Shown: positions 35,721-45,732, counted from the first letter of the stretch. The stretch is DNA of 64,000 nt from an uncultured Aquimarina sp. (GCA_947497175.1 CANMFM010000001.1:434001-498000); one strand, 5' to 3'. The notes: generated by a model not told the origin, from the letters alone. Numbers and translations: made by a program.

Positions 35721-36898
35721 AGAGATTTTTGATCATAATGACATTAGTGGCCGTAGTTAGTGATTACTTACTACACCCATTTTATCCACAGTTTTTTGAA
35801 GCGCGTTTTGGGGTTACAAATCCAGAATTGGTGGGATATTATTTTGCGGCCATTTGCTTTATGGTTATGATATCCTTTCCCTTTTGGGCATATGTATCTA
35901 AAAAAGTGTCAGAGCTCAATATTTTAGTATATACTCAGTGTGTTGCAGGGGTATTGGCTCTATTTTGTTATTGGACGAACTCATACATCAATTTCTGGAT
36001 TATCTCATTGGTGATGGTTTTATGTAAAGGAAGCTACCTCTTGGTATATCCTTACATCTTAAAAATTATCACTCAAAAAGAGCATCCTGATACTATTGGC
36101 TTATTATCGGTAGTAGTTCATTTGGGTGGTATCCTGGGCGCTGTTATTGGCGGATTAACTGTTGACTTAATTGATGCCAGCTATATATTTTTAATCATGG
36201 CATTAGGTGATTTTATCCAAATGGGAATGAGCGCTTATTTACTAAGAAGTAATAAATATGACACATCCATTCCTCAAAAAAATCAAGTTCAAGAACAAAC
36301 AGATAAAAAAATAATCCCAAATAGATTTATCCTCAAAATAGGATTGATAACCCTAATCTTATATTTTAGTGATTTTTTGATCCGCCCTTTTTTCTCAACC
36401 TATTGGGAAAATATATCTGTTTATAATTCTAAGTTCATTTCGGGAACCATATATGCGATACCCGGTTTTGTAGCCTTACTTGCACTGTGGGTAAATTCTA
36501 AAAGAAAAGCAACCAATACAGATTTTCAAGGTGTTATTTCTGCGTTGCTTCTAGGTGCGGTTGGTCTTCTATTACAGGGGGTGCCAATTGAAGCTGTTGT
36601 CATTTTAGGAAGAATTATTTATGGATGGGCAATTTTTCAAAGTGTAGTAAAATTTGATATTTTGCTTTTCAAATTAAGTACTCCAGCGTCGTATGCTATA
36701 GACTACAGTAAAGTGCACTTCTTTCAGAATTTAGGAGTGTTGATTTCTTCATTTTCTGTTGGATTACTAGTCGATAATCATGGATTGCAAATTCCATTTA
36801 TGGTAGCTTTTGGCGGATTTATGATAACCCTTCTGCTTTACTATTTTATTTTCAAAGTAGTCATGAAAACTACTTCTAAAGCATTAGTAAAAACTTAA
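35717..36898 (+). CDS. MFS transporter, probable siderophore exporter
   Basis: 393 residues, about 12 hydrophobic helices in two halves with a charged loop at about 190-205 (NKYDTSIPQKNQVQEQTDKK). Major facilitator fold. MFS genes inside NIS siderophore operons usually export the finished siderophore, so the role is inferred from place. ATGA overlap with the monooxygenase gene; the first synthetase gene follows 10 bases after its stop. Confidence 0.87.
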   Translation: MKRFLIIMTLVAVVSDYLLHPFYPQFFEARFGVTNPELVGYYFAAICFMVMISFPFWAYVSKKVSELNILVYTQCVAGVLALFCYWTNSYINFWIISLVMVLCKGSYLLVYPYILKIITQKEHPDTIGLLSVVVHLGGILGAVIGGLTVDLIDASYIFLIMALGDFIQMGMSAYLLRSNKYDTSIPQKNQVQEQTDKKIIPNRFILKIGLITLILYFSDFLIRPFFSTYWENISVYNSKFISGTIYAIPGFVALLALWVNSKRKATNTDFQGVISALLLGAVGLLLQGVPIEAVVILGRIIYGWAIFQSVVKFDILLFKLSTPASYAIDYSKVHFFQNLGVLISSFSVGLLVDNHGLQIPFMVAFGGFMITLLLYYFIFKVVMKTTSKALVKT

Positions 36899-36908
36899 GA
36901 AACTAATA

Positions 36909-39353
36909 ATGAAAAATTCAACTGTGAAAATAGCACATGAGTATCGTAAACTTTTTACCAAATCTTTCGATGGCTTTGGTACAGTAGCTATTCGTCCATT
37001 CAGAATTACTGAAGATAGTGAGGTGCTCTATCGATGGGTAAATTTGGATTATGCTGTTTTTTGGGGTATGCAAGGAAGCAGTTTACCAGAAGTGCAAAAA
37101 GAATATGCCAGGCTCATGCAACCCGATCATTACGATATTTTTATTGGCCTAATTCAAAATCGACCCGTTTTTGTGTTAGAACGATATAATCCCAATCATG
37201 ACCCCATAGGTACTTTATATCCTAAGCAAAATGGAGATTGTGGTATTCATATCATTGTAGCGCCGCCCGAAACAAAAATTCCAAATTTTACCTGGTATTT
37301 GTTTAGTACTATTATGGATTTTGTTTTTCAGGCCCCTGAAGTAAAGCGAATTTTGGTAGAGCCCGATATACGTAATAAAAAAATGTTCGCTTTATGCCAG
37401 CGAATCGGATTTCAATTAGATAAGATCATAGAACTTCCAAATAAAACTGCTCAATTGGCCTTTTTAACAAAAGAACGATATCAATTAATAATGTCATCAA
37501 AAATTAACAAACGCAGCGCAATGAATACATTAGACAATGCCGTTTCGCCCCAACAATCAATTGCTCATTTACAACCCGAAGTTTGGCTAAAAGCAAATAC
37601 ACTATTAGTAGCAAAAGCCATCTGCGAATTTAGCCATGAACTCTTAATCAAACCCGTCTTGCTAGAGCAATACGATGAGGGCTGGAACAGCTATATATTA
37701 AGAACAGATAACCCTACAATTCAATATCAATTTAATGCAAAACCATTGGCTTTAGGTCATTTATGGATTTATAAAGAGTCAATCAAGAAGTATAACGAAA
37801 GTGAATCTGTTGTTTTAGATGCGATAGTGTTTATTAAAGAATTTAGAAAGCAATTGGGGATCAAAGACAAACAGATGCCGGTATATCTCGAAGAAATCAT
37901 CAGCACTCTGTACGGGAGTGCTTTTAAATTTCTAAAAGGAAATCCAGTGTCTCAAGAATTGGTCGATGCTGATTTTCAAACCATAGAACAATCTATGACC
38001 GAGGGTCATCCTGGATTTGTGGCTAATAACGGCCGAATCGGTTTTGATAGCAGTGATTATAGGTCATATGCGCCCGAATCTGGAAATTCTTTTTCGTTGT
38101 TATGGCTAGCTGGACATAAAAGCAGGACCGTATATGCAGCTACTGCAGAATGGTCATACCACACCTTGATTGAACAAGAATTAGATGCTCAAACCTTAAC
38201 TTCTTTCAATACCATTATCACAAATAGAGGTTTTAATCCAGAGGATTACTTCTTCATTCCTGTGCATCCCTGGCAATGGTTCAATAAGTTGGCTAATATA
38301 TTCTCATCAGAAATTGCAACAGGAAACCTGATTTGCTTGGGCTACGGCCCTGATCAATACCTTGCCCAACAATCAGTGCGTACATTGTTTAACAGTACGA
38401 ACCCAAATAAATTGTATACAAAAACGGCGCTTTCAATTTTAAATATGGGCTTTATGAGAGGGCTTCCTTTGTATTATTTGGGTACTGCACCCAAAATGGC
38501 AGTCTGGCTGGAAGAATTGCTTTATACTGATCCATATATTCTGGAAACCGGTTTTAGAATGTTGGGGGAAATAGCTTCAGTAAGCTATGTTAACCCCTAT
38601 TTTGACGAGTTTGGACCCCATAATGATTACAATAAAATGTTAGCCTCTCTTTGGAGAGAAAGCCCGATAGCCATTATAAACAAAGGCCAACAAGCTATGA
38701 CCATGGCAGCATTTCTTCATGTAGATCATTGTGGCGAGGCTTTGCTGCCAAAAATTATTCAAAAATCAGGGGTATCGATTGAAGATTGGCTTCAAAAATA
38801 CCTAAAGGCGTATTTGAGCCCGTTATTACACTGTTTTTATCATTTTGATTTGGTGTTCATGCCTCATGGAGAGAATATTATTATGGTATTACAAGATCAT
38901 ATTCCGGTAAAAGTTTTTATGAAGGATATTACTGAAGAGGCCTGTATTTTAAATCCCGATGTCGAGCTACCAGAACATCTTAAGCGTATGTATGTCCCAG
39001 TACCTGAAGACGTAAAACTACTTTCAATTTTCACGGACATCTTTGATGGTTTTTTCAGGTTTTTGGCCCATATCCTGGAAGAACATGCAGAGTTTTGGCA
39101 TAAGAGATTCTGGAAAGTCGTGGCCGAAAATATTCTGGAATACCAACACCTTTATCCCGAAAAGGAAGCGAAATTTAAGCAATATGATTTGTTTGCTCCT
39201 GATTTTCACTTGTCCTGTTTAAATCGTCTTCAGTTTAACAATCATAAACAAATGATTGATCTTGATGATCCCGTTGCATTATTGCAGTTCGCTGGTAAGC
39301 TGGAAAACCCGCTTGCAGCATTCAGAAAAGATCCTATTGAAGCAATTTCGTGA
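36909..39353 (+). CDS. bifunctional GNAT acyltransferase / IucA-IucC siderophore synthetase (first copy)
   Basis: 814 residues. Residues 1-190 are an IucB/RhbD-type GNAT acyltransferase (AIRPFRITEDSEVLYRWVN, HIIVAPPETKIPNFTWYLFSTIMDFVFQAPEVKRILVEPDIRN), which would acylate the N-hydroxyamine. Residues about 220-800 are an NIS synthetase: EGHPGFVANNGRIGF, IPVHPWQW, KTALSILNMGFMRGLP, HGENIIMVL, FMKDITEE. The ATP-binding and acyl-carboxylate residues appear present. This fusion is the layout of BibC from bisucaberin synthesis in Bacteroidota-related marine bacteria. It is followed by a full-length paralogue. Confidence 0.9.
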   Translation: MKNSTVKIAHEYRKLFTKSFDGFGTVAIRPFRITEDSEVLYRWVNLDYAVFWGMQGSSLPEVQKEYARLMQPDHYDIFIGLIQNRPVFVLERYNPNHDPIGTLYPKQNGDCGIHIIVAPPETKIPNFTWYLFSTIMDFVFQAPEVKRILVEPDIRNKKMFALCQRIGFQLDKIIELPNKTAQLAFLTKERYQLIMSSKINKRSAMNTLDNAVSPQQSIAHLQPEVWLKANTLLVAKAICEFSHELLIKPVLLEQYDEGWNSYILRTDNPTIQYQFNAKPLALGHLWIYKESIKKYNESESVVLDAIVFIKEFRKQLGIKDKQMPVYLEEIISTLYGSAFKFLKGNPVSQELVDADFQTIEQSMTEGHPGFVANNGRIGFDSSDYRSYAPESGNSFSLLWLAGHKSRTVYAATAEWSYHTLIEQELDAQTLTSFNTIITNRGFNPEDYFFIPVHPWQWFNKLANIFSSEIATGNLICLGYGPDQYLAQQSVRTLFNSTNPNKLYTKTALSILNMGFMRGLPLYYLGTAPKMAVWLEELLYTDPYILETGFRMLGEIASVSYVNPYFDEFGPHNDYNKMLASLWRESPIAIINKGQQAMTMAAFLHVDHCGEALLPKIIQKSGVSIEDWLQKYLKAYLSPLLHCFYHFDLVFMPHGENIIMVLQDHIPVKVFMKDITEEACILNPDVELPEHLKRMYVPVPEDVKLLSIFTDIFDGFFRFLAHILEEHAEFWHKRFWKVVAENILEYQHLYPEKEAKFKQYDLFAPDFHLSCLNRLQFNNHKQMIDLDDPVALLQFAGKLENPLAAFRKDPIEAIS

Positions 39354-39365
39354 GTATAGAAAATT

Positions 39366-41819
39366 ATGAATAACAATAACATCATATCAAATTATGTGTT
39401 TTCAAGAACAATCGAAGACTTTGGTAACATACGACTGTATCGATTAGATCTTAATAAAGACATAGAAATCATCCATAATTGGGTTACAAAACCTTATGCT
39501 AAGTATTGGGGGATGGTAGATAAAACTGTAGACGAAGTTCGTTCAGAATATGCAAAATTAATCTCTAGGCCTAATTATGAGGTGTTTATCGGGGTTTATA
39601 AGAATGAGTCTATTTTTCTGATGGAAAAATATAAAGCCTCTCATGATCGAATTTCAGATTATTATGAGGTAAAAGATACGGATTATGGCATGCACATTTT
39701 GATCGCTCCTCCAGAAAAAAGAATACATGGTTTCACCTGGAATATATTTAGTACAGTAGTAGAATATTTTTTTGAACAACCTAATGTAGCTAGAATAGTG
39801 GTAGAACCCGACGTGCATAATGAAAAGATTCATAAACTTAATGAAAAGGCAGGATTTAGATACCAAAAAGAAATTGAATTGCCCGAAAAAAAAGCTGCAT
39901 TAGCCTTCTGTGAATCTAACGATTACCAAGAAGCCAAAAAACGTTTATTAGTACCTTCAAAATCTATGGCCAACGTCACGATCACCAATTCTAAACCCGA
40001 ATTTGCTTTGGGCCACCTCAATCCCGAAGCATGGAAAAAAGCAAATATTGCTTTAGTAAAAAAAGCGATTAGCGAGTTTGCGCATGAATTGGTTTTGCAA
40101 CCCAAACGAATTAAAGCGACCAAAGAAGGCGATCTTTTCTTTTTGGTTTCAGATATCCCTGGTGTAACGTATGAATTTATGGCTCAAAAAAGAGCTTTAG
40201 ATCATTGGGATATTGATGAAACTAAGCTTATTAAAAACAGAAATGGAGGCGTTGAAGATATTAGCGCATTGGATTTTATTGTAGAGTTTAGGCACACCTT
40301 AGGAATTCCTGAACATCTACTACCAGTATATCTTGAAGAGATATCAGCAACCCTATCTGGCGCCTGTTATAAATACGAGAATCTGCAATTATCTTCTCAG
40401 GAACTGATCAATAGCTCGTTTCAGGATATCGAGCATGCTATGACCGAAGGTCACCCATGTTTTGTGGCTAATAATGGTCGTATCGGCTTTAATAGTGAGG
40501 AGTATATCAAATATGCTCCAGAAACTAACCAGCTTTTTCAGATTTTTTGGATGGCAGGACACAAGAGTAAAGCAACATATACAGCTGTTAAGAAATATGG
40601 GTATTCAGCGTTAATGAAAGAAGAGCTTGGAGTGAATACCGTTGCAAAATTTAATACTAAATTACAATCTCTGGGGTTGGATACAGCATCGTATATTTTT
40701 ATCCCGGTACATCCCTGGCAATGGAAAAATAAAATCTCTCAGGTATTTGCCGCCGATATTGCCAATCATATGCTTGTGTTTCTGGGAGAAGGAGAAGATT
40801 TCTTCTCGGCGCAACAGTCTATACGAACCTTATACAATATTTCCCACCCCAAAAAGATGTACACTAAAACGGCATTGTCAATTTTGAATATGGGCTTTAT
40901 GCGAGGGCTTTCTCCATATTATATGCAAAGTACACCAGAGATCACCGAGTGGATCAGTGCTTTACTAGAAAAGGACCATTATCTTAGAGAAACAGGGTTC
41001 ACTATGCTTGGAGAAATTGCTACAGTTGGATTTCAAAATACATATTACGAAGTATTAGGAAAAACCAATGCGCATAACAAAATGTTGTCTGCTTTGTGGA
41101 GAGAAAGTCCATATACCAAGATCAAGGACGGGCAGCGATTAATGACTATGGCAGCATTTCTTCACATAGACAAAAAAGGAAACTCGCTAATAACAGAATT
41201 GATTAAACAATCACCATTTGATACCAATACATGGCTTCGTAAATATTTACATGCCTATCTAAGTCCTTTATTGCATTGTTTTTATCATTTTGATTTGGTG
41301 TTTATGCCTCATGGTGAGAATATCATCATGGTTATGGAAAACCAAACTCCTGTAAAGATCCTGATGAAGGATATTACTGAAGAAATCATAGTTTTTCGTG
41401 CAGACAAGGATATGCCAGAGAACGTCAAAAGACTGTATACCCAAACATCGGACAGGATGAAAGTTTTGACATTGTTTACTGATGTGTTTGATAGCTTTTT
41501 CAGATTCTTATCCTCTATCTTAGAAAAACATTTAGAATACTCTGAAGATTGGTTCTGGGAACGGGTTGCCGAATGCATACACTTATATCAATTGAGACAT
41601 CCTGAGCTTCAATCCAAATTTGATAGATATGATCTTTTTGTTCCAGAATTTGATCGCTGCTGTCTCAATCGATTACAACTTAAAAACACACAACAAATGC
41701 TCAATCTAGCAGATCCTATGGATAGTTTGATCCTGGAAGGGACATTGCAAAATCCAGTAGCAAAATTTAAAAATATCAAAATAGATAATTGGAAATCCGA
41801 ACTGATTGAAGAGAACTAA
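39366..41819 (+). CDS. bifunctional GNAT acyltransferase / IucA-IucC siderophore synthetase (second copy)
   Basis: 817 residues with the same two-domain plan as the previous gene: GNAT part (LYRLDLNKDIEIIHNWVTKPYAKYWGM, HILIAPPEKRIHGFTWNIFSTVVEYFFEQPNVARIVVEPDVHN) and synthetase part (EGHPCFVANNGRIGF, IPVHPWQWKNKI, KTALSILNMGFMRGLSPYY, HGENIIMVM, LMKDITEE). Both copies keep the same motifs, so neither looks inactive. Two diverged copies suggest two different condensations, for example an asymmetric or mixed-substrate product, or oligomer building and cyclisation by separate enzymes. Confidence 0.9.
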   Translation: MNNNNIISNYVFSRTIEDFGNIRLYRLDLNKDIEIIHNWVTKPYAKYWGMVDKTVDEVRSEYAKLISRPNYEVFIGVYKNESIFLMEKYKASHDRISDYYEVKDTDYGMHILIAPPEKRIHGFTWNIFSTVVEYFFEQPNVARIVVEPDVHNEKIHKLNEKAGFRYQKEIELPEKKAALAFCESNDYQEAKKRLLVPSKSMANVTITNSKPEFALGHLNPEAWKKANIALVKKAISEFAHELVLQPKRIKATKEGDLFFLVSDIPGVTYEFMAQKRALDHWDIDETKLIKNRNGGVEDISALDFIVEFRHTLGIPEHLLPVYLEEISATLSGACYKYENLQLSSQELINSSFQDIEHAMTEGHPCFVANNGRIGFNSEEYIKYAPETNQLFQIFWMAGHKSKATYTAVKKYGYSALMKEELGVNTVAKFNTKLQSLGLDTASYIFIPVHPWQWKNKISQVFAADIANHMLVFLGEGEDFFSAQQSIRTLYNISHPKKMYTKTALSILNMGFMRGLSPYYMQSTPEITEWISALLEKDHYLRETGFTMLGEIATVGFQNTYYEVLGKTNAHNKMLSALWRESPYTKIKDGQRLMTMAAFLHIDKKGNSLITELIKQSPFDTNTWLRKYLHAYLSPLLHCFYHFDLVFMPHGENIIMVMENQTPVKILMKDITEEIIVFRADKDMPENVKRLYTQTSDRMKVLTLFTDVFDSFFRFLSSILEKHLEYSEDWFWERVAECIHLYQLRHPELQSKFDRYDLFVPEFDRCCLNRLQLKNTQQMLNLADPMDSLILEGTLQNPVAKFKNIKIDNWKSELIEEN

Positions 41820-41841
41820 ACCTTGAAAAAAAAGAAACCTC

Positions 41842-42957
41842 ATGAAAAATATAAAACCGAATAGGATTTTAGCCATAGATTTAGCCCGGGGACTAAGTGT
41901 TTTACTGGTGATTGTTGTACATACCTTATGGATTTACGGAGATATAGCTACACAATCTGAAACCTGGTTGGGAGAAGCTATTCATTTCATAGGAAAAGGG
42001 ACCCCTATGTTTTTAATTGCTATGGGAGTATCGTTTACATTATCCCGTAATCAAAGTGTCATTCTATCGGTCAAAAGAGCCTTTTATATTCTGGCATTGG
42101 GATACTTTATGAACTTTCTAAAGTTTGTACTTCCAGTCTTGGTAGGAACTGTTCCTGATAACTTTATTGAAGCTTATGGGTGGACTGCACCGGCTACTCT
42201 AGACAACATGATTTATATGTTGGGGACTGGTGATATTCTACAGTTAGCAGGAGTTTCTCTCTTATTTATGGGAATTATCAATCATTTTTCAAAAAATAGA
42301 TATATACCATTAATCATTGCCTTATGTATTACCATAATGACCAGAGAAGTACATGGTTTTCAAATAGAGGTTACAGGTGTGAGTTATTTGTTAGATCTCC
42401 TATGGGGAGCCGACTGGAATGTGTATTTCGCAGTATTTCCTTGGTTTTCTTTTATTCTTATCGGGATGTTTTTTGGAATGTGGTACAAAGAAGAAAATAA
42501 GAGTAATACCTATCTTTTCTCTCGCATGCTCATGTCTGGTATCGCTTTAATGGTCATTGGAGGAGGGTTGTGTTACCATAATTTTGAATATCATTTTGGC
42601 AATTATTTTCATTTAGGACCAGGCGGAACATTATATTTAGCAGGATTTAATCTCGCGTTAATGTGGTTTGCACATCTTCTGGTTACCAGAATAAAAGAGA
42701 ACCGCGTATTTCAATTCTTTTATTACTGTAGCAAACGCGTTACCACAATCTACATCATTCAATGGGTACTTATTTGTTGGGGTATGGGGGCTTTAGGATA
42801 TCAGCAGTTTGGAGTAACAGGAGTTCTTTTGCTTATTCTATTTTATGTGTTGTTGACTTTGGGAGTTCAAAGGTTTATACTAGATAGATTATTGATGAGA
42901 AAATCTCAAAAAAGTAACCATATCGCTAAAAAACAGATCGTAATACCCAAAACGTAA
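41842..42957 (+). CDS. multipass membrane acyltransferase, HGSNAT/DUF1624-like
   Basis: 371 residues with about ten hydrophobic helices. Start NRILAIDLARGLSVLLVIVVHTLWIYGD carries the Asp-x-x-R-G and the conserved His that mark membrane acyltransferases of the acyltransferase-3/HGSNAT group. Lys-rich tail after the last helix. In the middle of a siderophore operon it could acetylate or otherwise modify the product or an intermediate at the membrane; no direct evidence. Gaps of 22 bases before and 5 bases after it show that it belongs to the operon. Confidence 0.75.
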   Translation: MKNIKPNRILAIDLARGLSVLLVIVVHTLWIYGDIATQSETWLGEAIHFIGKGTPMFLIAMGVSFTLSRNQSVILSVKRAFYILALGYFMNFLKFVLPVLVGTVPDNFIEAYGWTAPATLDNMIYMLGTGDILQLAGVSLLFMGIINHFSKNRYIPLIIALCITIMTREVHGFQIEVTGVSYLLDLLWGADWNVYFAVFPWFSFILIGMFFGMWYKEENKSNTYLFSRMLMSGIALMVIGGGLCYHNFEYHFGNYFHLGPGGTLYLAGFNLALMWFAHLLVTRIKENRVFQFFYYCSKRVTTIYIIQWVLICWGMGALGYQQFGVTGVLLLILFYVLLTLGVQRFILDRLLMRKSQKSNHIAKKQIVIPKT

Positions 42958-42962
42958 AGATT

Positions 42963-43790
42963 ATGAGGCAGTTTGATAGTATTGCTATAGAATATTTTAA
43001 AGAAGAAGAACTTTTACTTTGGAAGATCAAAGATACAGGGATGCCTAATTTTTGTTTGAAAGGACTTCAGGACTTTAAAGAGTTTTCATCTTGGGTTACC
43101 GGTTATTTTTCATCGTCTGATCGACCTTTAAAATATGTTGTTTCGGCTTCAGAACATCGCGGTATTTATAACATGGGAGGAGATTTACCTTTTTTCCTGG
43201 ATTGTATTGATAGTGCTAATACAGCACAATTACTCACCTATGCACATCTTTGTATCGATGCTATCTTTAGTATTTATACCTCTTTTGGCTTACCTGCAAT
43301 CACGCTTGCGTTGGTTGAAGGAAATGCCTATGGTGGTGGATTTGAATGCGCTTTGGCTCACGATTTTATTATTACTGAAGAACAGGTGCAATTTTGCTTT
43401 CCTGAGAATAAGTTCAATTTGTTTCCAGGCATGGGAGCCCATAGTTTGTTAACAAGGAAGGTTGATACTATAGAAGTCGATAGGTTGATTCGAAGTAGTA
43501 GAGCATATAAAGCCAGATATTTGCAGTCATTGGGATTAGTCGAGAAAGTAACCGAAAAAGGAAAATCGATGGAGGTATTAAATGATTTTGTATATAAAAT
43601 TTCAGAACATTTCAACTTTGAATATCATCATATTCAATGTAAAAAAATGATCAATCCTTTACTGAAAAAAGAGTTACTGGAGATAACTAATCTCTGGGTA
43701 AAAGCATGTATGAATATAAAATCATTTGACCTTCGGAAAATGAAAATCTTAGCAGAAACACAATATAGAAAATCAAGAAAGTTGATATGA
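42963..43790 (+). CDS. crotonase-family protein resembling RpfF (DSF synthase)
   Basis: 275 residues, one crotonase domain. Seen: GIYNMGGDLPFFLDCI (oxyanion hole region), ALVEGNAYGGGFECALAHDFIITEEQVQFCFPENKFNLFPGMGAHSLL. Glu128 and Glu148, 20 residues apart, take the places of the two catalytic glutamates of RpfF, the enzyme that makes cis-2-unsaturated fatty-acid signals, and the FNLFPGMGA context is typical of that subfamily. Last gene of the siderophore operon, 5 bases after the membrane acyltransferase. It may supply an unsaturated acyl group for the siderophore, or make a diffusible signal under iron control. Confidence 0.82.
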   Translation: MRQFDSIAIEYFKEEELLLWKIKDTGMPNFCLKGLQDFKEFSSWVTGYFSSSDRPLKYVVSASEHRGIYNMGGDLPFFLDCIDSANTAQLLTYAHLCIDAIFSIYTSFGLPAITLALVEGNAYGGGFECALAHDFIITEEQVQFCFPENKFNLFPGMGAHSLLTRKVDTIEVDRLIRSSRAYKARYLQSLGLVEKVTEKGKSMEVLNDFVYKISEHFNFEYHHIQCKKMINPLLKKELLEITNLWVKACMNIKSFDLRKMKILAETQYRKSRKLI

Positions 43791-43793
43791 TTA

Positions 43794-43821
43794 TGGTTAC
43801 ATAGAGAATTGTTTGTAACCA
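43794..43821. terminator. hairpin between convergent genes
   Basis: 8-bp perfect stem TGGTTACA/TGTAACCA around a 12-base loop, 3 bases after the crotonase stop codon and 20 bases before the end of the opposite gene. There is no strong T-run, so efficiency is unsure. Confidence 0.4.
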
Positions 43822-43840
43822 ATTAGAGAAAACAGATTTT

Positions 43841-44554
43841 TTAGAGATATTTTTTATGCTTGCCTATCCGATCTTCGGGTTTTGTTTCTACTAAAAAACT
43901 CAGAAAAATATAAAACCCCAAAATGTGCGTTATAGTAATGAGTACCGTAAATACCGTGTTGTAATACAGTAATTCGTTAATTGATAATAATGAAACTATA
44001 AACATACACAGGCAACCAACAATAAAAAGTTTTAATCCACCTTTATATCGATCTGTTATATAAATAAAATAAGAAACTGCCATGTAAATTAATAAACTAA
44101 ATATACTTATAAGAACATATGGGATAGCATCTGAAACCATATGTAATATTAATTCTAAAATTGAATAGATTACATAAGCAATCAAACAAACACTTACAAG
44201 TATAGGTACTGTAAACAAAGTATTTATATGTAGTTCTTTGAGAGCAATAAACTTTCTCAAAACTACTGTACATAGTAAAAAATAGATAGATATTAAAGCA
44301 CAAATAATTGAAAAATATCTCAAAAAATCTAAATAGATCAAAATATCGCAAACAATAATTACAGTAAGGCTGATCAAATACCAATAATCTATTTTATCAA
44401 GATATTTGATGTAAAGCATGCCAATAGATATGATAACAATTGGTAGCACATACATTAGCAACTTCCTTTCAAAAAAGGTAGCAATCAAAATTGCTACAAT
44501 CGAAGAAATACAAAATAAGATATGTATAGGTTCAGTTTTTTTCAAAAATCTCAA
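43841..44554 (-). CDS. hypothetical multipass membrane protein
   Basis: 237 residues, about 7-8 hydrophobic helices joined by very short loops (MRFLKKTEPIHILFCISSIVAILIATFFERKLLMYVLP...). Ends in a charged tail (TKPEDRIGKHKKYL). The size and plan resemble YhhN/lysoplasmalogenase-like membrane proteins, but I see no decisive motif and give no name. It is 176 bases downstream of the AraC regulator gene on the same strand and convergent with the siderophore operon. Confidence 0.65.
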   Translation of the reverse strand: MRFLKKTEPIHILFCISSIVAILIATFFERKLLMYVLPIVIISIGMLYIKYLDKIDYWYLISLTVIIVCDILIYLDFLRYFSIICALISIYFLLCTVVLRKFIALKELHINTLFTVPILVSVCLIAYVIYSILELILHMVSDAIPYVLISIFSLLIYMAVSYFIYITDRYKGGLKLFIVGCLCMFIVSLLSINELLYYNTVFTVLITITHILGFYIFLSFLVETKPEDRIGKHKKYL

Positions 44555-44730
44555 GAAATAGTATTTCTTAGGTTTTAAGTTTTAAAGGTTACAAAAGGGA
44601 AAATATAAAGAAATTAATCTAATCAAATAGGGTTCATCATATTGTTAGTTAAAAGGTAATAAAAAAAACTTAAAATACAGCGATAAATTAAAATACATAG
44701 ACCAAGTGGAATACATATTTTTCAAGATAT

Positions 44731-45732
44731 CTATTTTTGAAGTCTATATTTTTTTGGAGTGATTCCTTCTATTTTTTTAAACGCAGCCGTAAAATGAGTA
44801 GAGTTTTTATACCCAACTAGTTCTGAGATTTCATAAATAGGTTTTTTACTATGATGAAGTAATTGCTTTGCTTTATTCATGCGCAATTCTGTAGCATATT
44901 CAAATATAGTTTTACCGAATAAACGTTTAAATTCTTTCTTCAATACAAAATCATTAATACCTATTTGTCGTGATATTTGTTGTATTGAGTGTTGAACTGA
45001 TAGATCTGAAGCGATGAAGTGTTGAGTCTGATATAATTTTTTGATAAGGTTGTCTACAGGTGTGGGTATTATGGCTTTGGGTTGAGAAGAATTTTCTAAT
45101 TTTAGTGCAATTAATTCAAGCGTTTTTGATTCTAGAAAAAGGCGCTTTAATAACCCCTTTCGTTGATCTGTTAAAATCTGAGAAAGGATGTCTTGAGTTA
45201 TGGGACATAAAGGTTTTAAAACGTTATCATGTAATTTTGCCAAAGAATATTTTTCAAGGATATTATGTTCTTCGTCAAGGCGATGTCTTTTTATAAAATC
45301 CATACTCATTCTAATCTTAACTTCTTTTAACCGTTTACGTTTATGATAAGATATTGAACCTTGAATCTTTGATAAATAAAGAAGATAACACTCTTGGCTT
45401 TCGTAAACGAGATCATTATTAATACCCTCAATTTTGATGATTTGTTCACCTTCAATAAGAAATGAGAGTTCAAGGAAATCTTTATGAAGATAACCATCAA
45501 GTATAAGATCCTCTTTTAGTAAGACATCAAATATACTAATATGCAACCCGTCAAAGCGGTTGTATTCAAAAGACCCTACTCCAAACTCTTTTAGAAATTT
45601 AAACTTTTTTGAGAGAATACCACATTGTTCTTTAGTAGTTGTTAGTTCTAAAATTGAAAATAAAGTTTCGATTTTTTTTGTGTTTTGTGTGTCGTCTTTA
45701 AGTGACGTTTTTTTACGTCTTTTTTTATCCAT
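44731..45732 (-). CDS. AraC-family regulator, PchR-like
   Basis: 333 residues. The N-terminal part is a beta-rich ligand domain (about 60-170; FGVGSFEYNRFDGLHISIFDVLLKEDLILDGYLHKDFLELSFLIEGEQ) as in PchR/YbtA-type siderophore-sensing regulators; the C-terminal 100 residues hold the two HTH units (QISRQIGINDFVLKKEFKRLFGKTIFEYATELRMNKAKQLL, YEISELVGYKNSTHFTAAFKK). It probably activates the siderophore and receptor operons when the ferric siderophore is present. The first six codons coincide with the shared 29-bp box, so it may also control itself. Divergent from the TonB receptor gene. Confidence 0.9.
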   Translation of the reverse strand: MDKKRRKKTSLKDDTQNTKKIETLFSILELTTTKEQCGILSKKFKFLKEFGVGSFEYNRFDGLHISIFDVLLKEDLILDGYLHKDFLELSFLIEGEQIIKIEGINNDLVYESQECYLLYLSKIQGSISYHKRKRLKEVKIRMSMDFIKRHRLDEEHNILEKYSLAKLHDNVLKPLCPITQDILSQILTDQRKGLLKRLFLESKTLELIALKLENSSQPKAIIPTPVDNLIKKLYQTQHFIASDLSVQHSIQQISRQIGINDFVLKKEFKRLFGKTIFEYATELRMNKAKQLLHHSKKPIYEISELVGYKNSTHFTAAFKKIEGITPKKYRLQK

